A stretch of 64,000 bases of DNA, taken from positions 3,592,893 through 3,656,892 of the forward strand of contig JADJWA010000001.1 of assembly GCA_016716605.1 (NCBI GenBank), written 5' to 3'. Made by a program: the position numbers and the translations under genes. The stretch's first letter is position 1. The number at the start of each line of letters is the position of its first letter. This DNA is from Flavobacteriales bacterium (GTDB lineage Bacteria > Bacteroidota > Bacteroidia > Flavobacteriales_F > PHOS-HE28). Below are positions 42,554-52,371 of this stretch, one piece after another. A model generated the notes under the pieces. It ran no database searches. It was given only the letters and a program-made list of their open reading frames with translations, and was not told the DNA's origin.

Positions 42554-45500
42554 CGTGCCCGATGAAGTCGCGGGCATCGCCATCGCGTTCCACGATCACC
42601 TTCCACACGTACACATCGATCACCGGCTCTGCACCTTCCTTGCGGCCGTCCCAGCCCACGTTCCGGTCCTCGGTGCTCCAGATCGCCAGGCCCCATCGGT
42701 CGAAGATGGTGAGCTTGTAGCGCCAGCCTTCATAGCCAGCGATGATCGGCCGGAACACCTCATTGCGGTCGTCGTTGTTCGGGGTGAAGGTGTTGGGGAC
42801 GAAGATCAGCGGGTCACTGCCGACGGGTTGGATCTTGCAGATCGTATCCGGGCAGGTGAAACTGTTCACGGCCACGAGGCACACGGTGAAGAGCCCGCCA
42901 TCGGCCGGGAAGAGGTGCAACGGGTGCGTCTCATCGCTGCCTTCCCCGTCACCGAAATCCCAAGTGTAGAGCACGGCGCCCTGGCTCAGGTTGCTGAACT
43001 GGATCGCGTTGCGGACGCTCACCAGGGTATCACCGGTGAAATCCGCGATCGGCGTCGGGTTCACCGTGATCGCATTCACGGCGATGAGCGTATCGGTGCA
43101 CCCACCAGCGCCCGTCGCAATGAGCGTTACCGTGTATTGCCCCGGCTGGGCATAGCTGTGCAAGGGCGCATCGGCAAGGCTCTGGCTGCCATCGCCGAAG
43201 CGCCAGCGGAACGAGGAAGCGTTCTGGGACTCGTTGATGAACTCGATCGGGCGCCCCGCGCACGCGGGCTGCGGCTGGGCGGTGAAGGCCGCCACCGGTG
43301 AGGGATGCACGGTGAAGTCCACCGCGTGCGTATCCGTGCAGCCGTACTGGTTCAGTGCCGTGAGCGTGACGGTGTAGGTGCCCGGCGCATCGAAGGTGAT
43401 CTCAGGCTGGTTCAGCAAGGAGGCTTGCCCGTTGCCGAGGTCCCACGTATAGCCGATGGCGCCTTGCGATGCATTGATGGACTGGATCGTCACCGGCGAT
43501 ACGCAGCTCTGCGCCTGGGAGAGCGCGAAGAGCGCATCCGGCAGCGGATGGGCCACCACGTTGAGGCTCACCGTATCGGCGCAACCATTCAGATTCTCGG
43601 CGATCATGGTCACCGTGTAGGTGCCGGCCTGCGTGTAGGTGTGGAAAGGCTCGGCCTGGCCGCTGGAATTGCCATCGCCGAAGCTCCATTGGTAGAAGCT
43701 GGCGCCGGTGCTCTGGTTGGTGAAAGCCACGTCGAGGTCGATACAGCCGTTGTCGGGCGCTGGCGTGAATGCGGCCACGGGGGTTATGCTCACATTCACG
43801 AATTGGGCGATGGTGGCGGTGCATCCATTGAGCGCGCTCGTGATGGTGAGCGTGACCGGGAAGACCCCGCTGGTGGCATAGCTGTGGGTGGGCGAGGTGA
43901 GCGTGCTGGTGGTTCCATCACCGAATTCCCACTGCGAGCCGCTGATGCCGGGCGAGGTGTTGGTGAAGGTGAACTCTCCGCCTACGCAGGTGCCCTGCGG
44001 CGCCACGGTGAAGGAGGGCTGCGGCGCGGGGAACACCGTTACCTCCTGACTGTAGCTGTCATAGCCGCAACCGAAGGCCTCGAGCGTAATGGTGTAGGTG
44101 CCGGGCTGGTTATAGGTATGCGAGAGATCGGGTGCGATGCTCGTGTTGCCATCGCCGAGCGTCCAGTACAGCGCGGTATCGCCCGCCGTGAGGTGCGTGA
44201 GCTCCACGGTGAGCGGCGCGCAGCCTTGAACGGGATCCAAATTGAAGAACGAGGTGACCTGGTTGGGCAGCACCGTGATCGTGTACTGCGCGGTGTCGCT
44301 TCCGCAGGCGTTGCTGGCGATGAGCGTAATGGTGTAGGGCGTGTTCACCGTGTCGGCCGCATAGGCATGCGTGACGATCGTGGCATCCGATGCGCTCGTG
44401 GCGCCATCGCCGAAGTCCCATTGGAAGCTGTCGGGCAGGCCGTAGCTGACATTCGCGAAGGGCACCTGGCTGAAGGCGCAGTGCTCGTCCACGTTCGGGC
44501 CGAATACGGCCGTGGGCGAAGGCATCACCGTCACGTTGATCGTCTGCGCATCCGATCCGCAGGCATTGCTGGCGGTGAGCGTCACGGGATACACGACCGC
44601 ATCCTGCGGATCCATCGGGAAGGTGAAGGGCGGAGGCCATTGAAGGGCGCTCGTCCCCAGCACGCCGAAGTCCCACCAATAGCTCAGGCCATCGCCCAAC
44701 GAGTTGTTGTCGAAGTCAATGGTGAGCGGCCCGCAGCCGTTATCGGCGGAGAGCACGGGCTCCGCTTCGGGCACGTCCCACACGAGCACGGTGCTGGTGA
44801 TCGTGTCGGTGCAATTGGCGCCGGTGCTCACCACGAGCGTTACATCGTAGGTCCCGGTCGCCGTGAACACATGGAAAGGCGAATCAGCGAACGATGCGCT
44901 GCCATCGCCGAAGTCCCATTCGGATCCGCTGTAGTTCGCGCTGGTGTTCGTGAACTGGAAGGGCACGTTGGCGCAGGCCACCGGTGCATAGGTGAAGCCC
45001 GCCACCGGCAGTGACTGCACGGTGACCGTGGCCGCATCGCTGTTGCTGCAGCCCGTGAGCGGATCGGTGTAATCGTAGGTGACCGGATTGCCGCCGGGCA
45101 GCGCGAGCATCGGATCGAAGTTGCCGGCCGCATCCACGCCTGTGCCGCTCCACGTGCCTCCGGGCGGATCGGCGGTGAGCAATTGCACGCCGCCATCGAG
45201 GCACACGCTGATGTCGGTGCCCGCATCGACCACCGGCAGCGCATTCACCACCACAGTGATCTGATCCTGCAGCAAACAGGTAGCGGTGCCGAATGAATAG
45301 GTGAGCGTGTAGGAGCCCGGCACGTTCGAGCTCAGCGAGCCGCCGGCCGTCACTTGCGGAGAACCGCTCCAGGTGCCGCCCGCCGGTGAGCCATTCAACT
45401 GCAATGCGCCGCTGTTCACGCACACGCTGGTATCATTCCCCGCGAAGGCCGGGTTGACGATGGGCTGGATATCGACGGTGAGCTGATCGGTGGCCGTGCA

Positions 45501-48500
45501 ACCGTTGCCATCGGTGAAGCTGTAAGTGAGCACATCATTCGCCACACCGTTGGGTGTGATCTCACCGGTGGGCGTCACCGCGATGGTGCTGCCGCTCCAG
45601 GTGCCGCCAGCGGGCGCCCCATTGAGCTGGTACGGGATGGGTTGATCGCAGAGCACCACATCCGGCCCGGCATTCACGTTCGGCAATGGGTTCACCGTGG
45701 CATCCACCGATGCTGAGGACACACAGCCGTTCGCGTTGTTGAACGTGTAGGTAAGCGTGTGCGTGGCGGGAGCGACCGCGCCTGGATCGAATTGCCAAGG
45801 AGGTCCGCTCACGCCGCTGCCGCTCCAGGTGCCGCCGACCGGATTGCCCACGAGCGCCGTCGGTGCTTCATCGGCGCATTGCGCGAATGCGGGCATCACG
45901 TTCAGCAAGGTCGCCGGCACCACGCTCACCACTACTTGATCGCTGGTGGCGCAGGTGCCCGTTCCATAGTTGTAGGTGACGTTGAAATTGCCCGTGTTGC
46001 TGGGCGTGAACCAACCACCCACGCCAGCGCCCACCCACGTACCGCCCGCGGGGCTCCATCCATTGAGCTGCACCGGTGTGTTGCCCTGGCAGATCGTGGC
46101 ATCGGGACCCGCATCAGCGAACACTGGCACAGCTTGCACGGCGATGTCCACTTGGTCCGAACTGGTGCACCCGTTCGCATTCGTATGCGTGTAGGTCAAG
46201 GTGACCGTGCCCAATTGACCAGGCGTGGGAGTGAACACGCCGCCCGCCGTCACCCCCGCGCCGCTCCATGTGCCCGGTGCGGGATTGCCGATGAGGTTCA
46301 CCGGGATCGCCTGATCACAGAAGGTCTGGTCAGCCCCTGCGTTCACGATCGGCAAGGGGTACACCGTCACCGTGACCGTGGCGCTGCCGGGGCATCCGCC
46401 CAGATCGCCGCTCACCGTGTAGGTGGTGGTGAGCGCCGGACTGGTGGTGAGCGTGGGCCCTGTGCCGATCTGCGTGGCGCCGATGAACCATTGATAGTTG
46501 CCCGCGCCATTGGCGGTGAGCGAGGTGCTCTGGCCGTTGCAGATCGCCGCGCTCGGCGGATCCACGGTCAGGGTGGGCGCGGCGATCACCTGCACATTCA
46601 CCGTGGCTGCCGGCCCGGTGCAGCCATTGCTGATCGCCACCACGGCATACACGCCCCCATTGGCCGCGCTCACGTTGTTGATCGTCACGGACGGCGAGTT
46701 GCTGATCACCGTGCCCTGCGGATTGGTCCATTGGAAGGTGGCCCCGGGAATGAGCGCCGCGCTCAACGAGAGGGTCTGCCCCGCGCATACCGGGCTGTTG
46801 CTGGCCACCACCGGCAGCGGCGGCGCGGTGCCGATGGCGAGGTTCTGGTTCACCGTGGCATTGCCGCATCCATTGGTCACCGTGAGGGAAATGGTTGAAT
46901 TGCCCGCATTCGCATAGCACACCTGGCCCGGTGATGCGGTGTTCGCATTGGCGGGTGCACCGCCCGGGAAGGTCCAGGCGTAGGTGAGGTTGTTATCCCC
47001 GCATGGCTGCACGACGGCCGATGGATTCACGCATTGCCCCGCGCAGATGCCGGCCAGCGCGTTCATGTTCACCTGCGGCGGCGCATTCACGGTGATCACC
47101 TGCTGCACCGGCGGCACGTTGCACGAATTGACCGCGCGGTACTGCACGGTGTAGGTGCCCGGCTCGCTGAAGAGGAACTGCGGCTGCTGGCTCTGGGCAT
47201 TGCCGTTGGCGAAGCTCCACGCCGGTCCACCGCATGGTGAGGCCACGCCATTCACCGTCCACAAGTGCGTGAGCAGGCAATTCTGCCCGTAGGTGCTGGT
47301 GTTGGTGTTCACCGGCTGGTAGGGCGCGCAGCCCGGGGTGGGCAGGGTGAAGGACGGAACAGGCGGCTCTTCCACGCAGACGGTGCGCTGGAGGGTGTGC
47401 GTTCCGCAGCTATTGCCCGTGCGGTCGGTGATGGTGTAGGTGCCTGCCGCGGTGAACTGCACGCCGATGCTGGTGCTGCCATCGGTCCAAAGGCCGGGGT
47501 TCGCGGGCTGGCCATTGTCGTTGCCCAGGGTGCCGCTCGCAAGGGTCCAGCCGGCCAGCGGCGCAATGCTCCAGATGTTGCGCGGAGGCGTGGCACAGCC
47601 CGGAGCGGTGAGGCCGATGCTCTGGTCGGTGAAGGTGACCGTGGTATTCACGCAGGCGGTATCCGTGCTCTGCGTGAACTGCGCCTGCGGCGTCTCGCTC
47701 ACGCGGATAGGACCGATCTGCCCTTGGGTCTGGTCACAGGGATTCTGCGCGGTGAAGGTGACGTTGAGCTGCCCGCCCGGCAGTCCGCAGGTGCTGGTGA
47801 GATAGGTGTGGTTCACCGAGGCCGGCGGCGGATGGTTCAGGGTGATGCTGTTGCCATCACCGAAGTTGATGATGTAGGTGGTGCCCGGCGAATTGCCAGC
47901 CACACTGTTGATGTAGAAAGGCAGCGTGCCGCCGGTGCAGATGTTGGTGTTGGGGTCGGTGCTGATGCCGCCGCCCGGATTCGTGCCGAGGAAGACCTGG
48001 TACTGCTGGGTGCGCACGCAGCCGTTGCCGTAGGTCACCGAATAGGTCATCGTCCACAGGCCCTGGTTGTAGGTGTGGCTCAGGCTCCATCCCTGCGCGG
48101 GGTTCACCACCGGACTGCCATCGCCCCAATTGATGGTGCGCGAGGTGCCGCCCGCCGTCTGGTCCGTGAAGCTGAAGTTCCACGAGCCGCTGGGATCGCA
48201 GATGCTGAAGGTGGTGAGGCCGTTGAAGGTGGTGATCTGCTCCGGGCCGGTGCTCGTGAGCTGCGCCGGTGGCGCCGCGTTCACGTTGACGGTCACCTGG
48301 TCGCTAGCGGTGCAGCCATCGTCATCGGTGACGGTGAGCGTGTACACCGTGTTCGTGGTGGGACTGGCCACCGGATTGGCGATCGCGGGATCGCTCAGTC
48401 CTGCGATGGGGGTCCAGCTATAGGTGTACGGCGCGTTGCCATTGCTCACGTTCGAATTGAGCTGCACCGATGCGCCCTCACAGATCGTCTGCACGCCGTT

Positions 48501-48599
48501 CGGCGTGGCATTCACGGTCATGTTGCACGGCTGCGCCCACCCCTCGCTGCAAGCGAAGCCCAAGACCGCAAGGGCCAAGGCCCTGAGAGTGAATGTCAT
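42537..48599 (-). CDS. Giant PKD-domain surface protein with type B (gliding-motility-associated) sorting domain
   Basis: A 2020-residue protein. The start at 48599 gives a signal peptide (LRALALAVLGFACSEGWAQ); 42 in-frame upstream codons have none. Order: one Ig/PKD-like domain (TICEGASVQLNSNVSNG), a Cys-rich central region, six repeats with a GTWSG/GTWVG core (about residues 790-1260), then nine PKD-type units with WxFGDG-like cores (WDFGDGSAS, WEFGDGTTS, WSFGDGNSS, WRFGDGSQS and others), and the T9SS type B C-terminus (FVPNTFTPNNDDRNEVF, LTIFDRWGLAIW, GWDGRKEG). Such proteins are exported by T9SS, often with a PorP/SprF partner, and act as adhesins or matrix proteins. No PorP/SprF gene is next to it. 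Confidence 0.93.
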   Translation of the reverse strand: MTFTLRALALAVLGFACSEGWAQPCNMTVNATPNGVQTICEGASVQLNSNVSNGNAPYTYSWTPIAGLSDPAIANPVASPTTNTVYTLTVTDDDGCTASDQVTVNVNAAPPAQLTSTGPEQITTFNGLTTFSICDPSGSWNFSFTDQTAGGTSRTINWGDGSPVVNPAQGWSLSHTYNQGLWTMTYSVTYGNGCVRTQQYQVFLGTNPGGGISTDPNTNICTGGTLPFYINSVAGNSPGTTYIINFGDGNSITLNHPPPASVNHTYLTSTCGLPGGQLNVTFTAQNPCDQTQGQIGPIRVSETPQAQFTQSTDTACVNTTVTFTDQSIGLTAPGCATPPRNIWSIAPLAGWTLASGTLGNDNGQPANPGLWTDGSTSIGVQFTAAGTYTITDRTGNSCGTHTLQRTVCVEEPPVPSFTLPTPGCAPYQPVNTNTSTYGQNCLLTHLWTVNGVASPCGGPAWSFANGNAQSQQPQFLFSEPGTYTVQYRAVNSCNVPPVQQVITVNAPPQVNMNALAGICAGQCVNPSAVVQPCGDNNLTYAWTFPGGAPANANTASPGQVCYANAGNSTISLTVTNGCGNATVNQNLAIGTAPPLPVVASNSPVCAGQTLSLSAALIPGATFQWTNPQGTVISNSPSVTINNVSAANGGVYAVVAISNGCTGPAATVNVQVIAAPTLTVDPPSAAICNGQSTSLTANGAGNYQWFIGATQIGTGPTLTTSPALTTTYTVSGDLGGCPGSATVTVTVYPLPIVNAGADQTFCDQAIPVNLIGNPAPGTWSGAGVTAGGVFTPTPGQLGTVTLTYTHTNANGCTSSDQVDIAVQAVPVFADAGPDATICQGNTPVQLNGWSPAGGTWVGAGVGGWFTPSNTGNFNVTYNYGTGTCATSDQVVVSVVPATLLNVMPAFAQCADEAPTALVGNPVGGTWSGSGVSGPPWQFDPGAVAPATHTLTYTFNNANGCVSSASVDATVNPLPNVNAGPDVVLCDQPIPYQLNGAPAGGTWSGSTIAVTPTGEITPNGVANDVLTYSFTDGNGCTATDQLTVDIQPIVNPAFAGNDTSVCVNSGALQLNGSPAGGTWSGSPQVTAGGSLSSNVPGSYTLTYSFGTATCLLQDQITVVVNALPVVDAGTDISVCLDGGVQLLTADPPGGTWSGTGVDAAGNFDPMLALPGGNPVTYDYTDPLTGCSNSDAATVTVQSLPVAGFTYAPVACANVPFQFTNTSANYSGSEWDFGDGSASFADSPFHVFTATGTYDVTLVVSTGANCTDTITSTVLVWDVPEAEPVLSADNGCGPLTIDFDNNSLGDGLSYWWDFGVLGTSALQWPPPFTFPMDPQDAVVYPVTLTASNACGSDAQTINVTVMPSPTAVFGPNVDEHCAFSQVPFANVSYGLPDSFQWDFGDGATSASDATIVTHAYAADTVNTPYTITLIASNACGSDTAQYTITVLPNQVTSFFNLDPVQGCAPLTVELTHLTAGDTALYWTLGDGNTSIAPDLSHTYNQPGTYTITLEAFGCGYDSYSQEVTVFPAPQPSFTVAPQGTCVGGEFTFTNTSPGISGSQWEFGDGTTSTLTSPTHSYATSGVFPVTLTITSALNGCTATIAQFVNVSITPVAAFTPAPDNGCIDLDVAFTNQSTGASFYQWSFGDGNSSGQAEPFHTYTQAGTYTVTMIAENLNGCADTVSLNVVAHPLPDALFALSQAQSCVSPVTIQSINASQGAIGYTWDLGNGQASLLNQPEITFDAPGTYTVTLTALNQYGCTDTHAVDFTVHPSPVAAFTAQPQPACAGRPIEFINESQNASSFRWRFGDGSQSLADAPLHSYAQPGQYTVTLIATGAGGCTDTLIAVNAITVNPTPIADFTGDTLVSVRNAIQFSNLSQGAVLYTWDFGDGEGSDETHPLHLFPADGGLFTVCLVAVNSFTCPDTICKIQPVGSDPLIFVPNTFTPNNDDRNEVFRPIIAGYEGWRYKLTIFDRWGLAIWSTEDRNVGWDGRKEGAEPVIDVYVWKVIVERDGDARDFIGHVTLLR

Positions 48600-48622
48600 G
48601 TATGGGCGCAATTCTGCGGGTG

Positions 48623-48630
48623 CGAAACTA
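48623..48630 (-). promoter_or_regulatory. Putative -7 element TAGTTTCG of the PKD gene
   Basis: Minus-strand TAGTTTCG, 23 bases upstream of the PKD gene ATG. Confidence 0.35.
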
Positions 48631-48725
48631 CCGGGGCATTCACTTCCGGATGGGCAGCGAGACCCCGGGTTATCAACCGTGCCGCTGTAGATGGACGAGC
48701 GTCCAGCGGGGTCCGTTGCCTTCAA

Positions 48726-49376
48726 CTAGATCGACGAAAGCTGCCTTTGCACCGCTGAGCTCACCTCCAGTGCGCGATTGAAGACCATGAAGTGCCCACC
48801 GCCCGGAATCACCACCGGCGCCTTCACGTGCGCGATGGGCATCAGCCGGTCGTGATCGCCGTGGATGTGTGCCAATCCCTTCACCGGTTGAGCCGGCCCC
48901 TCCCACCCCAGCACGGCAGCGATCTGGATTCGCAGCTGGGCCAACGGCATCGCGGCGGTGAAGGCATCAAAGAGCGCGATGTCCTCCCGCGTCTCCAGCC
49001 CCATCTGGTAGCGCACCATGGGCATCACGCGTTTCATGAAGGCCGGCGTGAGCAGTTTCTCCGCATGCGTGCCGCGGAGCAAGCGCAGGTGCATGGGCAT
49101 CTCGTGCGGCCCCTTCCAGCTGCTGATGAGGATGGTCCGCACGGGCTTAGTGATCGCAGCCATCTCCTGCGCAACCATGCCGCCCATGCTCACGCCGATG
49201 AGGGCATGCGGCTTCGTGGCGTTCACGCGGCGAGCCAGCACCTCGGCGTAGTCGCGGAGCGTGCTGCCTTCCGGCATCTGCGGCCAATCCAATGCGTGCT
49301 CCTCATGGCCGGGCAATTCCAGCTTGCTGAAGAGGCGGCCATCGGCGCCGAGGCCGGGGAGCAGGTAGAGATCCAT
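48726..49376 (-). CDS. Alpha/beta-hydrolase
   Basis: A 216-residue cytoplasmic alpha/beta-hydrolase: LLPGLGADGRLF (oxyanion region), GVSMGGMVAQE nucleophile elbow, HGDHDRLMP with the catalytic Asp and GGGHFMVFNRA with the catalytic His. The size and short cap are typical of small esterases or carboxylesterases of Bacteroidota. The start at 49376 lies inside the 3' end of the hutH frame as it currently reads, or just after it if hutH ends at the nearby TAG. Confidence 0.82.
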   Translation of the reverse strand: MDLYLLPGLGADGRLFSKLELPGHEEHALDWPQMPEGSTLRDYAEVLARRVNATKPHALIGVSMGGMVAQEMAAITKPVRTILISSWKGPHEMPMHLRLLRGTHAEKLLTPAFMKRVMPMVRYQMGLETREDIALFDAFTAAMPLAQLRIQIAAVLGWEGPAQPVKGLAHIHGDHDRLMPIAHVKAPVVIPGGGHFMVFNRALEVSSAVQRQLSSI

Positions 49377-50873
49377 GGCCTAGGGCCAACTCGCGCAGCA
49401 TCGCTAGCGCCGCTTCCATCGGGCCGTGCATCACCACATCGTCGGTGATGAAGGGCACGCGTTTGCGCAGACCGGTCACCAAGGGCTTCCACGGGCTTGG
49501 CGCTGCGCAAAGGCCTGCGGAACTCCAGCGCTTGCGCCGCGGTGAGCAGCTCGATAGCGAGCACACGCTCCACATCATGCACGACATCCCAGGTCTTGAT
49601 GGCCGCTGCGGCGCCCATGCTCACATGGTCCTCCTGCCCGTTGCTGCTGTCGATGGTATCGACGCTGTTGGGCATGCACCGCTGCTTGTTGGCGCTCACC
49701 AATGATGCGGCCGTGTACTGCGGGATCATGAAGCCGCTGTTCAAGCCGCTCTTCGCGACGAGGAAGGGCGGCAAGCCGCGCTGACCGCTGATGAGCTTGT
49801 AGATGCGGCGCTCGCTGATGCTGCCCAGTTCGGCCATGGCGATGGCGAGGAAGTCGAGCGAGAGCGCGAGCGGCTGTCCGTGGAAATTGCCCGCGCTGAT
49901 GATCAGATTGTCGTCGTCGAAGACCGTCGGGTTGTCGGTGACGGACTCCAATTCGCGCTGCACCACGGTGGCCACGTGCGCGATGGCATCGCGGCTGGCG
50001 CCATGCACCTGCGGGATGCAGCGGAACGAATACGGATCCTGCACGTGGTGCTTCTCGCGCAGGGCGATCGCGCTGCCGGCGAGCAGTTCGCGCATGTGCC
50101 CCGCCACTTGCGCCTGACCGGGATGCGGGCGCACGGCATGCACGCTCGGATGGAAGGGCTCCATCCTTCCGTCGAAGGCATCGAGCGAGACCGCGGCGAT
50201 CATGTCGGCGAGGTGCGCGAGGCGCATGCTCTTCACGGTGAGCAGCGCGGCGTAGGCGTTCATGAACTGCGTGCCGTTGAGCAGCGCGAGTCCTTCCTTC
50301 GGTCCGAGCTCCAACGGCGCCCAACCGAGCTTCTTCAACGCGGCAGCGCTCGTCATGCGCCTGCCGCCCATCACCACTTCGCCAAGACCAAGCAGCGGCA
50401 ACGCGAGGTGCGCGAGCGGCGCGAGGTCTCCCGATGCGCCGAGCGAGCCGCGCTCGTACACCACGGGCAGCACATCGGCATTGTGCATGTCGACCAAGCG
50501 CTGAACGGTGGCGAGCGCCACCGCGCTATGCCCGAAGGCCATGTGCTGCACTTTGAGCACCAGCATGGCGCGCACGATCTCCGCGGGCACGGCATCACCG
50601 CTGCCGCAGGCGTGGCTCATCACCAGGTTCTTCTGCAATTGCGCCAGGTCGCGCTTCGCGATGCTGCGATCATGCAAGGCTCCGAAGCCGGTGTTCACGC
50701 CGTAGATCGGCGTATCGCTGTCCTTCAGCTTCTGCAGCAACCAGGCATGGCTGCGCTTCACGGCGCTCACGGCATCCTTCGCCAGGGCGATGGGCCGGCG
50801 CTCGCGCAGGATGGCATCCAGCTCCGTAAGGCTCAGGCCCGGTGGTGGTAATGGCGCGTGGTTTCGGGGGCAT
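49303..50873 (-). pseudogene. hutH: Histidine ammonia-lyase with two apparent frameshifts
   Basis: HutH releases ammonia from histidine to make urocanate, using the MIO cofactor formed from the Ala-Ser-Gly in GSLGASGDLAPL, which is present. IYGVNTGFGALHD, NLVMSHACG, LLNGTQFMNAY, SFRCIPQVHGASRDA, VTDNPTVFDDDN and SNGQEDHVSMGA are all typical of Bacteroidota HutH. Two single-base problems interrupt it: an extra base near 50838-50840 separates the start (MPPKPRAITTTG) from LSLTELDAILRE, and one at 49481-49482 separates FRRPLRSAKPVEAL from VTGLRKRVPFITDDV. Removing one base at each place gives one intact family-length protein, so either recent inactivation or sequence error is possible. No other hut gene is nearby. 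Confidence 0.75.
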
Positions 50874-50886
50874 GGGCTTCGGCGGG

Positions 50887-50905
50887 TCGACCCAGTGGGT
50901 CGACG
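50887..50905. repeat. Perfect palindrome at the hisS 3' end
   Basis: GTCGACCC-AGT-GGGTCGAC: 8-bp arms, 3-base loop, in the 32-base gap between the hisS stop and the hutH start. Related palindromes lie upstream of hisS. Confidence 0.8.
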
Positions 50906-52247
50906 CTACGGGTGCTGCGACAATTGATCGATCACCTCCTCTATTGACATCGCCTGGCCCTTCTTCCCCGCCCCCATCTTCTTCAGGGTCACCAGGCCGG
51001 CGTTCATCTCCGTCTCGCCCACGATTGCCACGTAGGGGATGCCCTTCTTCTCGGCGTAGGTGAATTGCTTCGGCAGCTTCACTTGGTCGGGATAAAGCTC
51101 CGCGGCGATGCCCGCCTCGCGCACTTGGCGAAGGAGCTTCAAGCAATGCATCGCTTCCTTCTCCCCGAAATTGGCGAAGAGCAATTGCGTGCTGCCGCCC
51201 AGTTCCGCCGGGAACTTGTTCGTCTCCAACAGCACATCGTAGATGCGGTCTGCGCCGAAGCTGATGCCCACGCCGCTCATGCCCTTGAGTCCGAAGACGC
51301 CGGTGAGATCATCGTAGCGGCCGCCACCGCAGATGCTGCCGGGCATGTTGCCTTCGGCAGCCTTTACCTCGAAGATCGCGCCGGTGTAGTAGTCGAGGCC
51401 GCGCGCGAGCGTCGGGTCGAACTCGAGCGTCGCGCTCTTCAAGGCGCCCACCTCATCGAAGGTGAAGGAGAGGTCCTTCAATCCTTGCTGCGCGATGATG
51501 GATGAGGCCAGCCACTTTTCCAGCAATGGCCGCTGTTCGCTCCAACTGCCCTTCAAATCGAAGAGCGGCGCGATGCCGTTGATCGCATCGTCGCTCACTC
51601 CTTTCGCACGCATCTCCTCCTCCACCTTCTCGCGGCCGATCTTGTCGAGCTTGTCGATGGCCGTGACAATATCGACCACCTTCTCCGGCTGTCCGCACAC
51701 CTCGGCGATGCCGCTGAGCACCTTGCGGTCGTTGATCTTGATCACCACGCGCAGGCCAAGTGCGGTGAAGACCTCATCGAAGAGTTGCACCAGCTCCACT
51801 TCGCTCAAGAGGCTCGTGCTCCCGATCACATCGGCATCGCACTGGTAGAACTCGCGGTACCGGCCCTTCTGTGGACGATCGGCGCGCCACACCGGCTGGA
51901 TCTGGTAGCGCTTGAAGGGGAAGGCGAGCTCGTTCTGGTTCTGGACCACGTAGCGCGCGAAGGGAACGGTGAGGTCATAACGCAACGCTTGCCCGCGAGG
52001 CTCTTGCTTCCATCCTGCACCGCGCGCTTCGATCGGCGCCGCGCTTCAGGATCTTGAATATGAGCCTGTCCCCTTCCTCACCGTACTTGCCCGTGAGCGT
52101 CTCCAGGTGCTCCATGGCGGGCGTTTCCAGCGGCAGGTAACCGTACTTCTGGAAGACCTTCTCGATGGTGCCGAAGATGTACTTGCGGCGGAGCATCTCC
52201 ACGGGACCGAAGTCGCGGGTGCCCTTAGGGATACTCGGCTTGGACAT
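50906..52247 (-). pseudogene. hisS: Histidine--tRNA ligase with a single apparent frameshift
   Basis: HisRS charges tRNA-His. The N-terminal part (52247-51975) encodes SKPSIPKGTRDFGPVEMLRRKY...LIFKILKRGAD with motif 1; the rest (up to 50906) encodes LRYDLTVPFARYVVQNQNE, motif 2 (FYQCDADVIGS), GGGRYDDLTGVFG, motif 3 (GVGISFGADRIYDVL) and the anticodon-binding domain. The two parts are in different frames. One extra base around 52017-52028, in a GCGCGCGG stretch, accounts for the break; reading on after it gives GAGWKQEPRGQALRYDLTVPF. The gene is normally essential, so an assembly error is at least as likely as a true mutation. A promoter-like box lies five bases upstream of the ATG. Confidence 0.85.
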
Positions 52248-52252
52248 GGCGG

Positions 52253-52260
52253 CGAAAGTA
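52253..52260 (-). promoter_or_regulatory. Putative -7 element TACTTTCG, 5 bases from the hisS start
   Basis: Minus-strand TACTTTCG followed by CCGCC and the ATG of hisS. The same box with the same flanks (GGCTACTTTCGCCGCC; the copy has ACGGCTACTTTCGCC) recurs at 52684-52691 upstream of the duplicated hisS start. Confidence 0.4.
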
Positions 52261-52371
52261 GCCGTAGAGGATACGCGTAACCTCCGGAAGCGATGGCCAC
52301 GTTATCACATACTCCCGGAGTGCGTCTGCGACCCGTCAGGCGATGCCCAGGTGAACATTCCTAACGTCTTT

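Noticed and set aside
43305..45014. 569-codon open frame on the plus strand opposite the PKD gene
   Set aside because: Antisense shadow of a GC-rich coding region; His/Arg/Gly-rich translation, no motif, and the minus-strand product has clear domains.
47265..48758. 497-codon open frame on the plus strand
   Set aside because: Another antisense shadow of the PKD gene with the same composition bias.
49223..49480. C-terminus of the hutH frame as read without correction
   Set aside because: After the second frameshift the translation loses similarity to HutH and overlaps the hydrolase gene in a different frame; the family C-terminus is in the neighbouring frame.
49303..50873. Tyrosine ammonia-lyase belonging to the pigment operon
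   Set aside because: The NLVMSHACG and SSNGQEDHVSMG segments match Bacteroidota HutH, and the gene is 43 kb from the tailoring genes.
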